Shown here in pieces: positions 18,314 through 27,381 of a DNA stretch of 64,000 nucleotides. Under the pieces are notes generated by a model, which was not told the origin of the DNA, did no database searches, and was given only the letters and a program-made list of their open reading frames with translations. The DNA comes from Tatumella citrea. Its GTDB lineage: Bacteria; Pseudomonadota; Gammaproteobacteria; Enterobacterales; Enterobacteriaceae. Location: assembly GCF_002163585.1 (NCBI RefSeq), contig NZ_CP015579.1:2418001-2482000 (forward strand), read 5' to 3'. The position numbers were made by a program, and so were the translations under genes. Every line of letters starts with the position of its first letter. Within the stretch, counting starts at the first letter, position 1.

Positions 18314-18939
18314 TTGACTGGCACTGGATTGTGACCAACAGCGCGATGATCGCAAATCTGAGCTGGCAACATGTGCAGATGGTGGTTTATTCCCTGTTTT
18401 TTGGCTCACTGCTGAGCGCCCTTTGCTTACTGGTAATCCTGCGCTGGCCAGCCACGGCTCAACCTATTGTCGCTTTATGCGGTGTGCTGTTTACCATTCC
18501 GTCGCTGGCCCTCTTCATTCTGCTGATTCCGTTCACAGGCCTGAGTGTCACGACTTCTGTTATCGGACTGACTCTGTATTCTCTGTTGATTTTGCTGAGT
18601 AATCTGCTGGCGGGAATGGAGAAACTGCCTGCGGATGTGCTGGAATCGGCGCGTGCTCTTGGCTATCGACGGATTCAGCGTTTTTTCGATGTGGAATTTT
18701 TTCTGATATTGCCGGCAGTGATCAGTGGTCTGCGGATTGCTTCTGTCACTCTGGTCGGGCTGGTGACCGTCACCTCGCTGATTGGTCAGGGTGGCCTGGG
18801 TCAGCTGTTACTGGCGGGTTTTAATCAGGATTTTCTGACCCCGATTTGGGTCAGCCTGTTCCTTAGCCTGTTGTTATCTTTCTGCTTTGATTTTGTTATT
18901 GCCCGCACCGGCCAGTGGATTATGCCATGGAACAGATAA
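18310..18939 (+). CDS. Osmoprotectant-type ABC importer, first permease
   Basis: Inner-membrane permease of 209 aa with about five hydrophobic helices and the EAA loop SARALGYRRIQRFFDVE. ILPAVISGLRIASVTLVG and TSLIGQGGLGQLLLAG are typical of OpuCB/OpuCD and YehW/YehY proteins. The ATG overlaps the ATPase stop (ATGA). The next permease starts inside its last codons. Confidence 0.87.
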   Translation: MIDWHWIVTNSAMIANLSWQHVQMVVYSLFFGSLLSALCLLVILRWPATAQPIVALCGVLFTIPSLALFILLIPFTGLSVTTSVIGLTLYSLLILLSNLLAGMEKLPADVLESARALGYRRIQRFFDVEFFLILPAVISGLRIASVTLVGLVTVTSLIGQGGLGQLLLAGFNQDFLTPIWVSLFLSLLLSFCFDFVIARTGQWIMPWNR

Positions 18940-19613
18940 TAGCGACCTTTATCGCGACCTTTCACTGGCTGACCGATGCCGGACACTGGACCGGAGATTC
19001 CGGCATTTTACAGCGGATTGCCGAGCATGGCTGGTATGTCTCCGTCAGTATTGTGATTGCCACCCTAATCGGAGTACCGGCAGGTATTTATCTGGGGTAC
19101 CGCCCGCGTATCGCTTTCTGGTTTATCAACCTGTTTAATGCCGGGCGCGCCATACCTTCGCTTGGCCTGATCCTGCTGTTTATTCTGCTGATAGGTTTTA
19201 CCGATCTGCCGGTATTTATTGCCCTGATTGCCATGTCTCTGCCACCGATTGTCACCAATACCTATGCCGGAATTTATCATGCCGATAAACAACTGTGTGA
19301 TGCGGCCAGGGCGATGGGAATGACGGGCTGGCAAAGCCTGACCGGCTTACGGTTACCGTTAGCCATGCCGCTAATTTTCAGTGGTTTCCGCACCGCTTTG
19401 CTGCAACTGATTGCCACTGCAGTGATTGCTGCGTATGCCGGAGCCGGCGGGCTTGGGCGCTTTCTTATCGATGGTCTGGGGCAACAGGATGTGCCGCAAA
19501 TCATTTCTGGTGCATTAATCGTCTCGGTGCTGGCCATTGTCTGTGATCTGTTGCTGTTGGTGTTACGCCGCCGACTGTTCCGCCACAGCCCTGGCTACTC
19601 CGCTCAGCCGTAA
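18927..19613 (+). CDS. Osmoprotectant-type ABC importer, second permease
   Basis: Second permease, 228 aa, with the EAA loop DAARAMGMTGWQSLTGLRLPLA and the characteristic AYAGAGGLGRFLIDGLGQQD. The ATG at 18927 overlaps the preceding permease by 13 bases; a GTG at 18915 would add four residues. Two different permeases with one ATPase is the layout of OpuC and Yeh/OsmF systems. Confidence 0.85.
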   Translation: MEQIIATFIATFHWLTDAGHWTGDSGILQRIAEHGWYVSVSIVIATLIGVPAGIYLGYRPRIAFWFINLFNAGRAIPSLGLILLFILLIGFTDLPVFIALIAMSLPPIVTNTYAGIYHADKQLCDAARAMGMTGWQSLTGLRLPLAMPLIFSGFRTALLQLIATAVIAAYAGAGGLGRFLIDGLGQQDVPQIISGALIVSVLAIVCDLLLLVLRRRLFRHSPGYSAQP

Positions 19614-19651
19614 CGGACAACATCTGTTTTATTAACCCCGGAGTTCTCTGT

Positions 19652-20533
19652 ATGAAAAAACTATCGTTACACCTGAAATCACCGATTCTGTCACTACTGG
19701 GGGCTGCCGTACTGTTGGCAGGAGCTACCGCACATGCCGAAACCCTGACTATCGGCGGCGCTAATTTCTCTGAACAGTCGATTCTGGCAAATATCTATGC
19801 AGAGGCTCTGAAGAAGAAAGGACTGGAGGTGAAAACCCGCCTGAATCTCGGCAACCGGGAAATCATTATTCCTGCGCTGAAAAGCGGCGAGATTGATATT
19901 GTGCCTGAGTATCTCGGTGCTCTGCTCAACTACTATGACCCGAAAACGGAAGTGACACAGCAGCAGGATGTCGAAGCCGCACTGAAAAAAGTCCTTCCCG
20001 CCGAATTTACACTGTTGCAGGCCTCTCCGGCTGAATCTACCACTGCCTGGGCGGTACGCGCCGAAACAGCGAAGCAATATCATCTGAAAACATTGTCTGA
20101 CCTGGCAAAAGTGGCTGATAAGCTGGTCGTAGGTGGCCCGCCGGAAGTCGTGACCCGCGCATTAGGTCTGCCGGGACTGGAGCGGGTTTACGGAATCAAA
20201 TTTAAACGGGTTGAGACCCTGGATATGGGTGGCCCGCTGTCCCGTATGGCGCTTAACTCTAAACGAATCGATGTAGCCACGGTGGTCTCTACTCAGGGCA
20301 ACCTGGCAAAAGAAGACTGGGTGGTATTGCAGGACGATAAACATGAACAACCCAGCCAGAATGTGGTTCCGTTGGTCAGAAAGGCTGTTCTGACTCCACA
20401 GATCAGCCAGACGCTGGATGAAGTATCAGCGAAACTGAATAATAAAGCCCTGACCGAACTGAATCAGCAGGTTGATCTGCAACATGCCGATCCGGCGACT
20501 GTGGCCGATGACTGGGTGAAAAAAAATCTCTAA
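19652..20533 (+). CDS. Periplasmic osmoprotectant-type binding protein (OsmF/OpuCC-like)
   Basis: Substrate-binding protein of the importer. A Sec signal peptide of about 29 residues ends in ATAHA. The mature part begins LTIGGANFSEQSILANIYAE, the OpuAC/ProX fold signature, and includes EIDIVPEYLGALLNYY near residue 85. Length 293 aa. Family members bind glycine betaine, choline or related amines; here the next gene is a flavin monooxygenase, so another N- or S-containing substrate is possible. Confidence 0.86.
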   Translation: MKKLSLHLKSPILSLLGAAVLLAGATAHAETLTIGGANFSEQSILANIYAEALKKKGLEVKTRLNLGNREIIIPALKSGEIDIVPEYLGALLNYYDPKTEVTQQQDVEAALKKVLPAEFTLLQASPAESTTAWAVRAETAKQYHLKTLSDLAKVADKLVVGGPPEVVTRALGLPGLERVYGIKFKRVETLDMGGPLSRMALNSKRIDVATVVSTQGNLAKEDWVVLQDDKHEQPSQNVVPLVRKAVLTPQISQTLDEVSAKLNNKALTELNQQVDLQHADPATVADDWVKKNL

Positions 20534-20566
20534 TCACTGCGGATAAACCCTGTAACGGAGCGGTAT

Positions 20567-21898
20567 ATGTCGTCACGACAGCTGATATTAAATCTGTTTT
20601 TCTATAACCCTCAGGGAGATTATCGCTTTTCGTGGCGGCATCCGGCCGCCGCCGATCAGCAGATATTTTCTCTGGAGTATTACCGACAGCTGGCGGCTCA
20701 GGCCGAGGCCGCTACCCTGGATAATATCTTTATCGCCGATCACTACAGCGTCTGGGACAGCGTTCCGTCAGGGCTGACAGAATACTCTAATCTGCGTCTG
20801 GAGCCGCTGACGCTGCTATCTGCCCTGGCTGCGGTTACCCAAAATATAGGGCTGATGGGAACAGCATCTACGACCTATCACGACCCCTATAATCTGGCGC
20901 GGTTTATTGCCTCAATGGACTGGATCAGCGAAGGGCGGGTCAGCTGGAATATTGTAACCTCATGGCTGCCGGAAGAAGCGGCCAACTTTGGTCGTGACAC
21001 CCTGCCTTCTCATCAGGACCGTTATCAACGGGCAGCAGAGTTTATTCGTGTGGTGACTCAATTATGGGACTCCTGGCAGGATGACGCACTGCTGTTTAAT
21101 AAACAGACCGGAGTCATTGCCGATCCGGATAAAGTCCATATTGTGAATCACCAGGGGGACTATTTTCGGGTCCGTGGCCCGCTGAATGTCCCAAGACCAC
21201 CTCAGGGGCGTCCGGTGCTGGTGCAGGCAGGCTCCTCGGATGCCGGCAAACAACTGGCCGCACAGTATGCGGATATGCATTTTGTGTTTATTCGCTCCAT
21301 CGAACAGGGTCTCGCCTACCGCGAGGATATGAATCAGCGACTGCTCAGTGTCGGACGTCAGCCGGAATCACTAAAAATCATTGCCGGTGTGTTACCGGTG
21401 GTTATCCGGTATGAGGAAGAAAAAGCACAACGGCTGGCACTGAACCGACAGCTGTCAGGAGATGAAATGGCTATAGACCTGCTCTCTTCATACCTGAAAA
21501 TAGATCTGCGTCAGTATCCACGAGATCTGCCATTGCCGGAATTGCCTGATGTTGAGAACTTTGACGGTATCCGCACTCTGCTGGAAGTGATCAAAGGCTA
21601 CGACCCGTCGATGCCACTGATTGAGATTGGCCGACAGTTACTGCAGAGTTCAGATAGCTGGTTGCTGGCAGGAACCGCGGAGGAAATCGCTGATCAGCTA
21701 ACCGCGATCTTCGACAGTGGTGCTGCGGATGGGTTTAATCTGATGTTCCCGTATCTGCCGACAGATTTTGAAAACTTCACCCGGGAAGTCGTTCCACTGT
21801 TAAAGCAACGTGGGGTGATGCGTCAACAGTATGCTGCCGGGAATCTGCGGGAAAAACTCGGACTACCGGCCATCGCCAATCAGTTCGTTCAGGGGTAA
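20567..21898 (+). CDS. LLM-class flavin-dependent monooxygenase (NtaA/SnaA/DszA family)
   Basis: FMNH2-dependent monooxygenase of the bacterial luciferase superfamily, 443 aa. Family marks are WRHPAA near the N-terminus, the strand TLDNIFIADHYSVWD, and SWNIVTSWLPEEAANFGRD, which is diagnostic of the nitrilotriacetate, dibenzothiophene-sulfone and dimethylsulfide monooxygenase group. VQAGSSDAGKQLAA follows. It needs a separate flavin reductase, not present in this window next to it. It starts 33 bases after the importer binding protein, so it is probably cotranscribed and oxidises the imported compound. Confidence 0.84.
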   Translation: MSSRQLILNLFFYNPQGDYRFSWRHPAAADQQIFSLEYYRQLAAQAEAATLDNIFIADHYSVWDSVPSGLTEYSNLRLEPLTLLSALAAVTQNIGLMGTASTTYHDPYNLARFIASMDWISEGRVSWNIVTSWLPEEAANFGRDTLPSHQDRYQRAAEFIRVVTQLWDSWQDDALLFNKQTGVIADPDKVHIVNHQGDYFRVRGPLNVPRPPQGRPVLVQAGSSDAGKQLAAQYADMHFVFIRSIEQGLAYREDMNQRLLSVGRQPESLKIIAGVLPVVIRYEEEKAQRLALNRQLSGDEMAIDLLSSYLKIDLRQYPRDLPLPELPDVENFDGIRTLLEVIKGYDPSMPLIEIGRQLLQSSDSWLLAGTAEEIADQLTAIFDSGAADGFNLMFPYLPTDFENFTREVVPLLKQRGVMRQQYAAGNLREKLGLPAIANQFVQG

Positions 21899-21907
21899 TT
21901 GGCTGTT

Positions 21908-21936
21908 TTCCGGCAGGCCACCACGGCCAGCCGGAA
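21908..21936. terminator. Bidirectional hairpin
   Basis: TTCCGGC and GCCGGAA enclose an inner GGCC/GGCC pair, giving a long interrupted stem between the convergent monooxygenase and PhnD-like genes. TTTT precedes it on the minus-strand side as AAAACAG, so termination is plausible but not strong. Confidence 0.55.
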
Positions 21937-22686
21937 TCACAACAGTTCCTGATATGCCTCGCGTGATATTTCGCTAAATCCGCCAATCAGTAGCGGCGCA
22001 CACAGCCGCTGGCTGAGCGGATCAGCTACCAGCTCCGCCAGCGTCTGCCGTAACAGCTGTAACTGGTTATCACTGACCGATGCCGCAGCAATTAACGGCA
22101 AACCAGGCGTCAGCGGTGACTGATCAATAACGACCAACCCTTCCAGCCATTGAGGATGGTAGCGGGCAAACAGAGCCAGAGAGACACAATCCACTGCCGT
22201 AATATCCGCACTCTGCTGCTGTAATGCCCAGAGAGACTGACGATGACCGCCGCTGAAGTGAACCTCAGAAAAGAATTCATTCACTGACGACTGCTGCTCT
22301 GCCAGTCGTCGAACCCAGACATTATATCCCGACTGTGAATCGGCGGAATTACATACCAGCCGTTGCCCGGAAAAATCAGCCACCTGCCGTTGCCTGTCGG
22401 CATCCCTGACCACAAACAGGCTGCGGTAACGGTAATCCTGACAACCTGCTACGGTGTAATGGAAGCAGCCTACGGTCCGGACAGTGTCGAGCAGTGTGAC
22501 CAGCGGATAACCGCAGGTCTGCGATAATAACAGGGAGTCTGCCTGCCAGTGCGCGGCTAAGCCATCAGGCCAGACCACACGTGTCTGTTCTTTGCTAAAG
22601 CCCCGCAGTTGCAGGCGCCGTGCTAACTCTTCGGTCAGAGCCAGGGTTGCCGGATGATCGACATCATACATTGGCAGACTAATCAC
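21937..22686 (-). CDS. PhnD-like substrate-binding protein without signal peptide
   Basis: Protein of the phosphonate/phosphate-binding (PhnD-like) fold, about 249 aa. Recognisable are LLSQTCGYPLVTLL, the NSADSQSGYNVW turn typical of ligand binding, and FFSEVHFSGGHRQSLWALQQQSADITAVDCV. It has no signal peptide, so it is either cytosolic or a sensor-like protein. The GTG at 22686 overlaps the desaturase stop by eight bases, pointing to translational coupling. Its ligand is unknown. Confidence 0.7.
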   Translation of the reverse strand: MISLPMYDVDHPATLALTEELARRLQLRGFSKEQTRVVWPDGLAAHWQADSLLLSQTCGYPLVTLLDTVRTVGCFHYTVAGCQDYRYRSLFVVRDADRQRQVADFSGQRLVCNSADSQSGYNVWVRRLAEQQSSVNEFFSEVHFSGGHRQSLWALQQQSADITAVDCVSLALFARYHPQWLEGLVVIDQSPLTPGLPLIAAASVSDNQLQLLRQTLAELVADPLSQRLCAPLLIGGFSEISREAYQELL

Positions 22687-23647
22687 GCTGTTGTTCCTGT
22701 TCGGCCGGATGCAGTTCCACATCTACCGGCGCGGTCAAAAAATTCCTTAACCAGTGGCGGTATCCCTTCACCACGAATCCCTGATTGCGTTGCTGATAAC
22801 CTTGCCGGTTCAGCAGATAAATGGTTCTCAGTGCATACCAGGGAATGCCCGGTAAATCGTGATGTACTGAATGATAGTTCAGGTTGAGGAACAGTAAACG
22901 CCAGCCGGCACCGGCTTCATTAATCACCGAACGCGCTGCCGGATTGTCATCTGCGCGATGCTCGTAAAAAGATCGTACTTTGGTCAGCGCCAGCGCAGGA
23001 TAGCTGACCGCCAGCAGATACCAGCCTACTGACATGCCATGCTCAGTTATCCAGCGGAATACCACCAGCAACAACAAGCCATGAACCAGCCACATCAGTA
23101 TTGCGGATAGCCGGAACCGACAAAAATCACTCAGTAACTGGCGCAGAGTCGCGGCAATATCGATTAACGGACCTAACAGGAGTCTGCCGGGGAACGTATT
23201 TCTCAGCCGGATTAACCGGCGACGCACTGGCCCAAAGCGCTGCCAGCTTTGGTGCGAAAAATAATAGGTTTCCGGATCATCCTGCGGGTATGTCAGTAAT
23301 TCATTACGATGATGGGCCAGATGAGAATCACGGTACAGTCCGTAAGGATACCAGACCGCCAGAGGCAGCAGTCCCAGCAGCTGATTAACCCGCGCATAAC
23401 GGGTTGGATGGCCATGAATCAGTTCATGTTGCAGCGACATATACCATGCAGTAAACCAGATAAGCAGCACCGTGGTCAGCCCTGTTCCCAGAGATTCTGC
23501 AAACACAAAGGTTCCGAACCAGCCACCGTAAATAGTCACAATCAGACCCCATGTGGGGAATTCGCTGCGCCACAACCAGCGCAGCTGTTGCTGTTTTATC
23601 CAGTCCCGCTGTTGCACATCCAGATATGCGGTTTTCTTTTCTGCCAT
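22679..23647 (-). CDS. Membrane fatty acid desaturase-like protein
   Basis: Integral membrane di-iron desaturase/hydroxylase of 322 aa. The three histidine boxes are HELIHGH, HLAHH and HSVHHDLP, with hydrophobic pairs between them. Family enzymes insert a double bond or hydroxyl into acyl chains or related lipids using O2. ATG 23647 (MAEKK) is preferred to 23659. It is the middle gene of a minus-strand group with a metallopeptidase-like gene upstream and a PhnD-like gene overlapping its end. Most Enterobacterales make unsaturated lipids anaerobically, so an O2-dependent desaturase is accessory. Confidence 0.82.
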   Translation of the reverse strand: MAEKKTAYLDVQQRDWIKQQQLRWLWRSEFPTWGLIVTIYGGWFGTFVFAESLGTGLTTVLLIWFTAWYMSLQHELIHGHPTRYARVNQLLGLLPLAVWYPYGLYRDSHLAHHRNELLTYPQDDPETYYFSHQSWQRFGPVRRRLIRLRNTFPGRLLLGPLIDIAATLRQLLSDFCRFRLSAILMWLVHGLLLLVVFRWITEHGMSVGWYLLAVSYPALALTKVRSFYEHRADDNPAARSVINEAGAGWRLLFLNLNYHSVHHDLPGIPWYALRTIYLLNRQGYQQRNQGFVVKGYRHWLRNFLTAPVDVELHPAEQEQQRD

Positions 23648-23783
23648 AAAGCCCGTCAAAAATTATACAGTTCAGCAAAATATTGCTGACTGGCAGAGAG
23701 AAAACAACCGAATAGAAATCATAAGCTTTGCAGAAAATTAGCTGAGCACAGGATGCCCGTTACGGCAGGTCACAGCAATAATG

Positions 23784-24449
23784 TCAGGCCGACACCAGCC
23801 CCGCTTGTTGTGCTGCCGCTATCACCTGCGCCGCAGGGACATTGACCCATTGCTGCGGGTCAGGAGTACCGGACTGAGCCAGCCAGGCAGCCACCATCTG
23901 ATAACCAAGACTGTAACCATACCAGCGTGGTAAAGTGCCGCTGCCAAAGAACAGCGCGGCATGGTCGTAGGGCTGCTGAGCCAACACTTCAGCAGGTAAC
24001 GGCCATTGCAGCAACTGTGTGTCACTGAACGCCGTTTCCCAGAGTTCTGGTGAATGACCGGACAACTGTGTGACAAACTGTCCTGCCAGTCCTTCACTGA
24101 CCAACGCTTCGCCGGCAGACAGCCCATAACCTGGTCCCGCCATCCGCAAACAGTGATGAACTTCATGCAGGATATGTCGTAGTAACGCTCCCTGATGCAG
24201 GCTCTCTTCCAGCGCCGGACTGTCAGGGTCCACCGCCAGGCTGAACAACCTCTCAGTGTAGGCACGGCCCAACAGCCCGACTTCAGGAATCACCTGGCCT
24301 GGCAGATTTTGAATCAGGACATCCAGCCGTGGAGGCGGCATCATCTGACTGAGCAGCGATTCAGCCGCAACAAAATTTTCGCTAATCCGATCCCGGTATT
24401 GTGACAGCGAACCTGTCGCCTCCAGCCAGTGCAGCGTCCAGTGTGGCAT
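23784..24449 (-). CDS. Putative zinc metallopeptidase (DUF2268-like)
   Basis: A 221-aa protein with a clear HExxH site at residues 95-99 (HEVHH) followed by GEALVSEGLAGQF, where a Glu can be the third zinc ligand. This is the pattern of DUF2268 predicted Zn-dependent proteases. No signal peptide. It heads the minus-strand group with the desaturase, 136 bases away. Its target is not known. Confidence 0.68.
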   Translation of the reverse strand: MPHWTLHWLEATGSLSQYRDRISENFVAAESLLSQMMPPPRLDVLIQNLPGQVIPEVGLLGRAYTERLFSLAVDPDSPALEESLHQGALLRHILHEVHHCLRMAGPGYGLSAGEALVSEGLAGQFVTQLSGHSPELWETAFSDTQLLQWPLPAEVLAQQPYDHAALFFGSGTLPRWYGYSLGYQMVAAWLAQSGTPDPQQWVNVPAAQVIAAAQQAGLVSA

Positions 24450-24571
24450 TATGCAGTTCCTCAGTTTAAAAAACTATTTAACTAAAATATAACAGTTTTT
24501 TGGGAATCGCACCCGTTACTGTCTGTGGCAATGCTATACTCACCAGCAAACCGTTGGTGACAGGAGTAGCT

Positions 24572-25108
24572 ATGAAAATCTGGCCCGTAGTATCGGTCGT
24601 TGCCTTTTCCATCGCGCTTGCCGCCTGCCGCTCCCCCACTCCGCCGAAAGGCGTCAGCCCGGTCACTGAGTTTGATGCCAGCCGTTATTCCGGCCAATGG
24701 TATGAAATTATGCGGCTGGATAATCGTTTTGAACGCGGGCTGGAACAGGTTACCGCCAGTTATCAGCCACAAGGTGATGGCAGCCTGCGGGTCATTAACC
24801 GGGGTTATGACGTGCAGAACCGGCGATGGAAAAGCAGCGTTGGAAAGGCGTTATTTACCGGACGACCGGATGTGGGTGCCCTGAAAGTGTCGTTTTTTGG
24901 CCCGTTTTATGGTGGCTACAACGTCATTGCGCTGGATGAAAATTATCGGTATGCGTTGGTCAGTGGTCCTAATCGCCATTATTTATGGTTGCTCTCACGG
25001 ACACCGGAGATGCCGACGGACATCCGAAATCACTATCTGAGGCTGGCTAAACAACTCAATTTCCCTGTGGAACAACTGATAACCGTCCCGCAACATAATC
25101 TTCCGTAG
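24572..25108 (+). CDS. blc: Outer-membrane lipocalin Blc
   Basis: Bacterial lipocalin that binds lysophospholipids or fatty acids on the inner leaflet of the outer membrane. The lipoprotein signal ends in the lipobox LAAC. The lipocalin GxW motif occurs in YSGQWYEIMRLDNRFERGL, followed by TASYQPQGDGSLRVINRG and GPNRHYLWLLSRTP. The ATG at 24572 with AGGAG gives 178 aa, the normal length; the longer frame from 24500 adds an unrelated leader. Confidence 0.92.
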   Translation: MKIWPVVSVVAFSIALAACRSPTPPKGVSPVTEFDASRYSGQWYEIMRLDNRFERGLEQVTASYQPQGDGSLRVINRGYDVQNRRWKSSVGKALFTGRPDVGALKVSFFGPFYGGYNVIALDENYRYALVSGPNRHYLWLLSRTPEMPTDIRNHYLRLAKQLNFPVEQLITVPQHNLP

Positions 25109-25332
25109 GCCCGCAACGGAAGGAAATCCATTGACGGGATAGTTTCTCTGTCGCGTTCAGATATATTTTGTTATTCGTCAGGGGCGCTTAACACTGGCAT
25201 GCTTGCGCAAGGAAACCATCGTAGCCACCGACAGCACGGGCCCGGCAGTTCTGTGCCATGACCGGTTTAATCCCGGGCGGGCTGGCGACAGAGCAACGTC
25301 TGTTCCTACCTTTACACAGGATAATTTTCTGC

Positions 25333-26529
25333 ATGAATGGTGATACTGCACTTTCAGAACAACAACAAAAAAGTAATATTTTCCGGCTGGCAACGGCTCA
25401 GGCGCTGGCAGGCGCCAACTCGGTGGTGTTCTATGCTACCGGGGCCATCGTCGGCAACAACCTTGCGCCTGACAATAGTCTGGCGACATTACCGGTGACA
25501 GTATTTGTAATAGGTATGGCGGCCTGTATTTTACCCTTTGGCCAGCTGGCCCGAAAATACGGCCGCCGTGCTGCTTTTATGACGGGCACCGGGTCGGGAG
25601 TGATCACCGGACTGTTGGCTGCGCTGGCAGTGGTTAGCAGCTCGTTTTCATTATTCTGCCTGGCCGCCTTTTTTGGCGGTGCTTATGCCGCTGTGGCTGT
25701 CACTTTCCGCTTCGCCGCTACTGATGGTGCGGCTCCCAGCCAGCGTGCACGAGCGTTGTCTCTGGTGATGGGTGGAGGGGTGATTGCCGGAGTGATCGGC
25801 CCGATGCTGGTCACCGGTACCATGAATCTGTGGCCGGAGCACCTGTTTGCAGCCACCTTCATGGCTCAGGCACTGGTGGCATTGCTTTCGGCAGCAGTAC
25901 TGGCTGGCGTAAAACTGCCGTCGGTCAGGGCTGAGACGGAAAGCCGTGGCCGCCCGTTGCGGGAACTGGTCAGACAGCCAGGTTTTACGCGTACGGTGTT
26001 TAGCGGTGCTGTCTCTTATATGGTCATGAATTTCCTGATGACTGCCTCGCCGCTTGCCATGCATATGCACGGTATTTCTCAACAGGACTCTAATCTGGGC
26101 ATTCAGTGGCATGTTATTGCCATGTATGGACCAGGCTTTTTTACCGGCCGCTTAATCAGCCGTTTTGGTTCTGACAGAATCACCATCGCCGGTTTGCTGC
26201 TGCTGGTATTATCAATATTCGCTGGTCTGGCTGGTACCGATGTGCTGCATTACTGGTTATCACTGATTTTGCTTGGCCTGGGCTGGAATTTTGGCTTTAC
26301 CGGCGCCTCGACACAGATCATCAATTATCATCAGCCGTCAGAGAAAACCACAGTGCAGTCCCTGAATGATTTCGTGGTATTCGGGGTGATGATTATCGGT
26401 TCGTTCGCCTCAGGAGCACTGTTGCATATGGTGGGCTGGAACGGGGTGTTATGGGGTTCTCTGGTACCGGTAGTACTGGCCCTGGCAGGATTGCTGGCCG
26501 GAAAACGTCGGTCAGCCGTGACCGGATAA
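25333..26529 (+). CDS. MFS transporter
   Basis: Inner-membrane major facilitator protein of 398 aa with about 12 hydrophobic segments. The loop after helix 2 reads GQLARKYGRRAAFMTG, the standard MFS motif A, and GFFTGRLISRFGSDRI repeats it in the second half. The ATG at 25333 fits the family better than that at 25258. Lacking close marks for a substrate class, it is probably an efflux pump. Transcribed alone. Confidence 0.8.
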   Translation: MNGDTALSEQQQKSNIFRLATAQALAGANSVVFYATGAIVGNNLAPDNSLATLPVTVFVIGMAACILPFGQLARKYGRRAAFMTGTGSGVITGLLAALAVVSSSFSLFCLAAFFGGAYAAVAVTFRFAATDGAAPSQRARALSLVMGGGVIAGVIGPMLVTGTMNLWPEHLFAATFMAQALVALLSAAVLAGVKLPSVRAETESRGRPLRELVRQPGFTRTVFSGAVSYMVMNFLMTASPLAMHMHGISQQDSNLGIQWHVIAMYGPGFFTGRLISRFGSDRITIAGLLLLVLSIFAGLAGTDVLHYWLSLILLGLGWNFGFTGASTQIINYHQPSEKTTVQSLNDFVVFGVMIIGSFASGALLHMVGWNGVLWGSLVPVVLALAGLLAGKRRSAVTG

Positions 26530-26619
26530 ATGCTAACCCGTCAGACCTGAAGGCAATGAGATAACGATACATTTTGGTGTCGCCACGCATGTTTTATTGC
26601 CCCGACTCAGTTAAAGTGC

Positions 26620-26647
26620 TTGAGTCCCATTTTGGGAGGTATAAAAT
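26620..26647 (+). promoter_or_regulatory. Candidate higBA promoter
   Basis: TTGAGT and TAAAAT are separated by 16 bases, a fair sigma-70 match, and the region between and behind is covered by two dyads. Overlap with the dyads suits autorepression by HigA. Confidence 0.55.
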
Positions 26648-26663
26648 TAATCCCATATTGGGA
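26625..26663. promoter_or_regulatory. Two HigA-type operators
   Basis: TCCCATTTTGGGA at 26625-26637 and TCCCATATTGGGA at 26651-26663 share 5-bp arms and a three-base centre and are 26 bp apart centre to centre, about 2.5 helical turns. They lie just before higB and overlap the promoter, as expected for binding of the antitoxin or the complex. Confidence 0.75.
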
Positions 26664-26677
26664 CTTATGGACAAGTC

Positions 26678-26977
26678 ATGAACGTTATAGCAAAAAAAAC
26701 TCTGACGAATTTTTGGACTAAACACGCTGATGCAAAAGGGCCAATGTCCGCATGGTATCACGAAGTCAGCAAAGCTGACTGGAACGGGCCGCATGACATA
26801 AAAAACAAGTATTGTTCCGTTGATTTTTTAGAGCAAAACAGCGTGGTTTTCGACATAAAGGGCAATACTTACCGGATAATTTGTAGTGTAGCCTATAGCC
26901 AAAAGGCCGTGTTCATTAAATTTGCCGGCACCCACGCCGAATACAGCAGTATCGATGCTAACAAGGTGACATTATGA
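26678..26977 (+). CDS. higB: HigB-type mRNA interferase toxin
   Basis: Toxin of a type II toxin-antitoxin pair that cuts mRNA on the ribosome. The 99-aa sequence follows E. coli HigB: NVIAKKTLTNFWTKHADAKG, then KNKYCSVDFLEQNSVVFDIKGN and VFIKFAGTHAEY, which holds conserved basic and His residues of the RelE-like active site. The antitoxin gene overlaps its stop by four bases (ATGA), toxin first as in all hig loci. Two dyads upstream provide autoregulation. Confidence 0.88.
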   Translation: MNVIAKKTLTNFWTKHADAKGPMSAWYHEVSKADWNGPHDIKNKYCSVDFLEQNSVVFDIKGNTYRIICSVAYSQKAVFIKFAGTHAEYSSIDANKVTL

Positions 26978-27381
26978 AATACCAGGTGAAACCAATTCGC
27001 AATGAGGCTGATTATCTTAACGCCCTGGCTGTTACAGAGCCGCTGTTTGACTCCCAGCCAGAACCCGGTACTGAGGCTGGCGACTTTATGGAAGTAATGA
27101 TTACACTGATTGCCGTATATGAAGATGAGCATTACAAAATCATACCGCCTACCGCGGTTGAAGCCATAAAGTTTCGCATGGATCAGCAGGGGTTAACTCC
27201 CCGGGACGTTGCCAGCATGATCGATGCTACACCATCCAGAGTGTATGAAATACTGAACGGCACCCGGCAATTATCTAAAACGCAAATTCTGGCGTTGCAC
27301 CAACGCGCAAATATTCCGCTTGAATCTCTTATGTCAGAGCCTGTGACGAGGAAACTATCCCGCGGAAAGCCACGAACCTGA
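26974..27381 (+). CDS. higA: HigA-type antitoxin
   Basis: Antitoxin and autorepressor of the pair, 135 aa. The C-terminal half is a Cro/C1-type helix-turn-helix (LTPRDVASMIDATPSRVYEI, residues about 71-90, then LNGTRQLSKTQILAL), the N-terminal half binds HigB. Unlike many antitoxins it carries the DNA-binding domain at the C-terminus, as in E. coli HigA. Confidence 0.88.
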   Translation: MKYQVKPIRNEADYLNALAVTEPLFDSQPEPGTEAGDFMEVMITLIAVYEDEHYKIIPPTAVEAIKFRMDQQGLTPRDVASMIDATPSRVYEILNGTRQLSKTQILALHQRANIPLESLMSEPVTRKLSRGKPRT

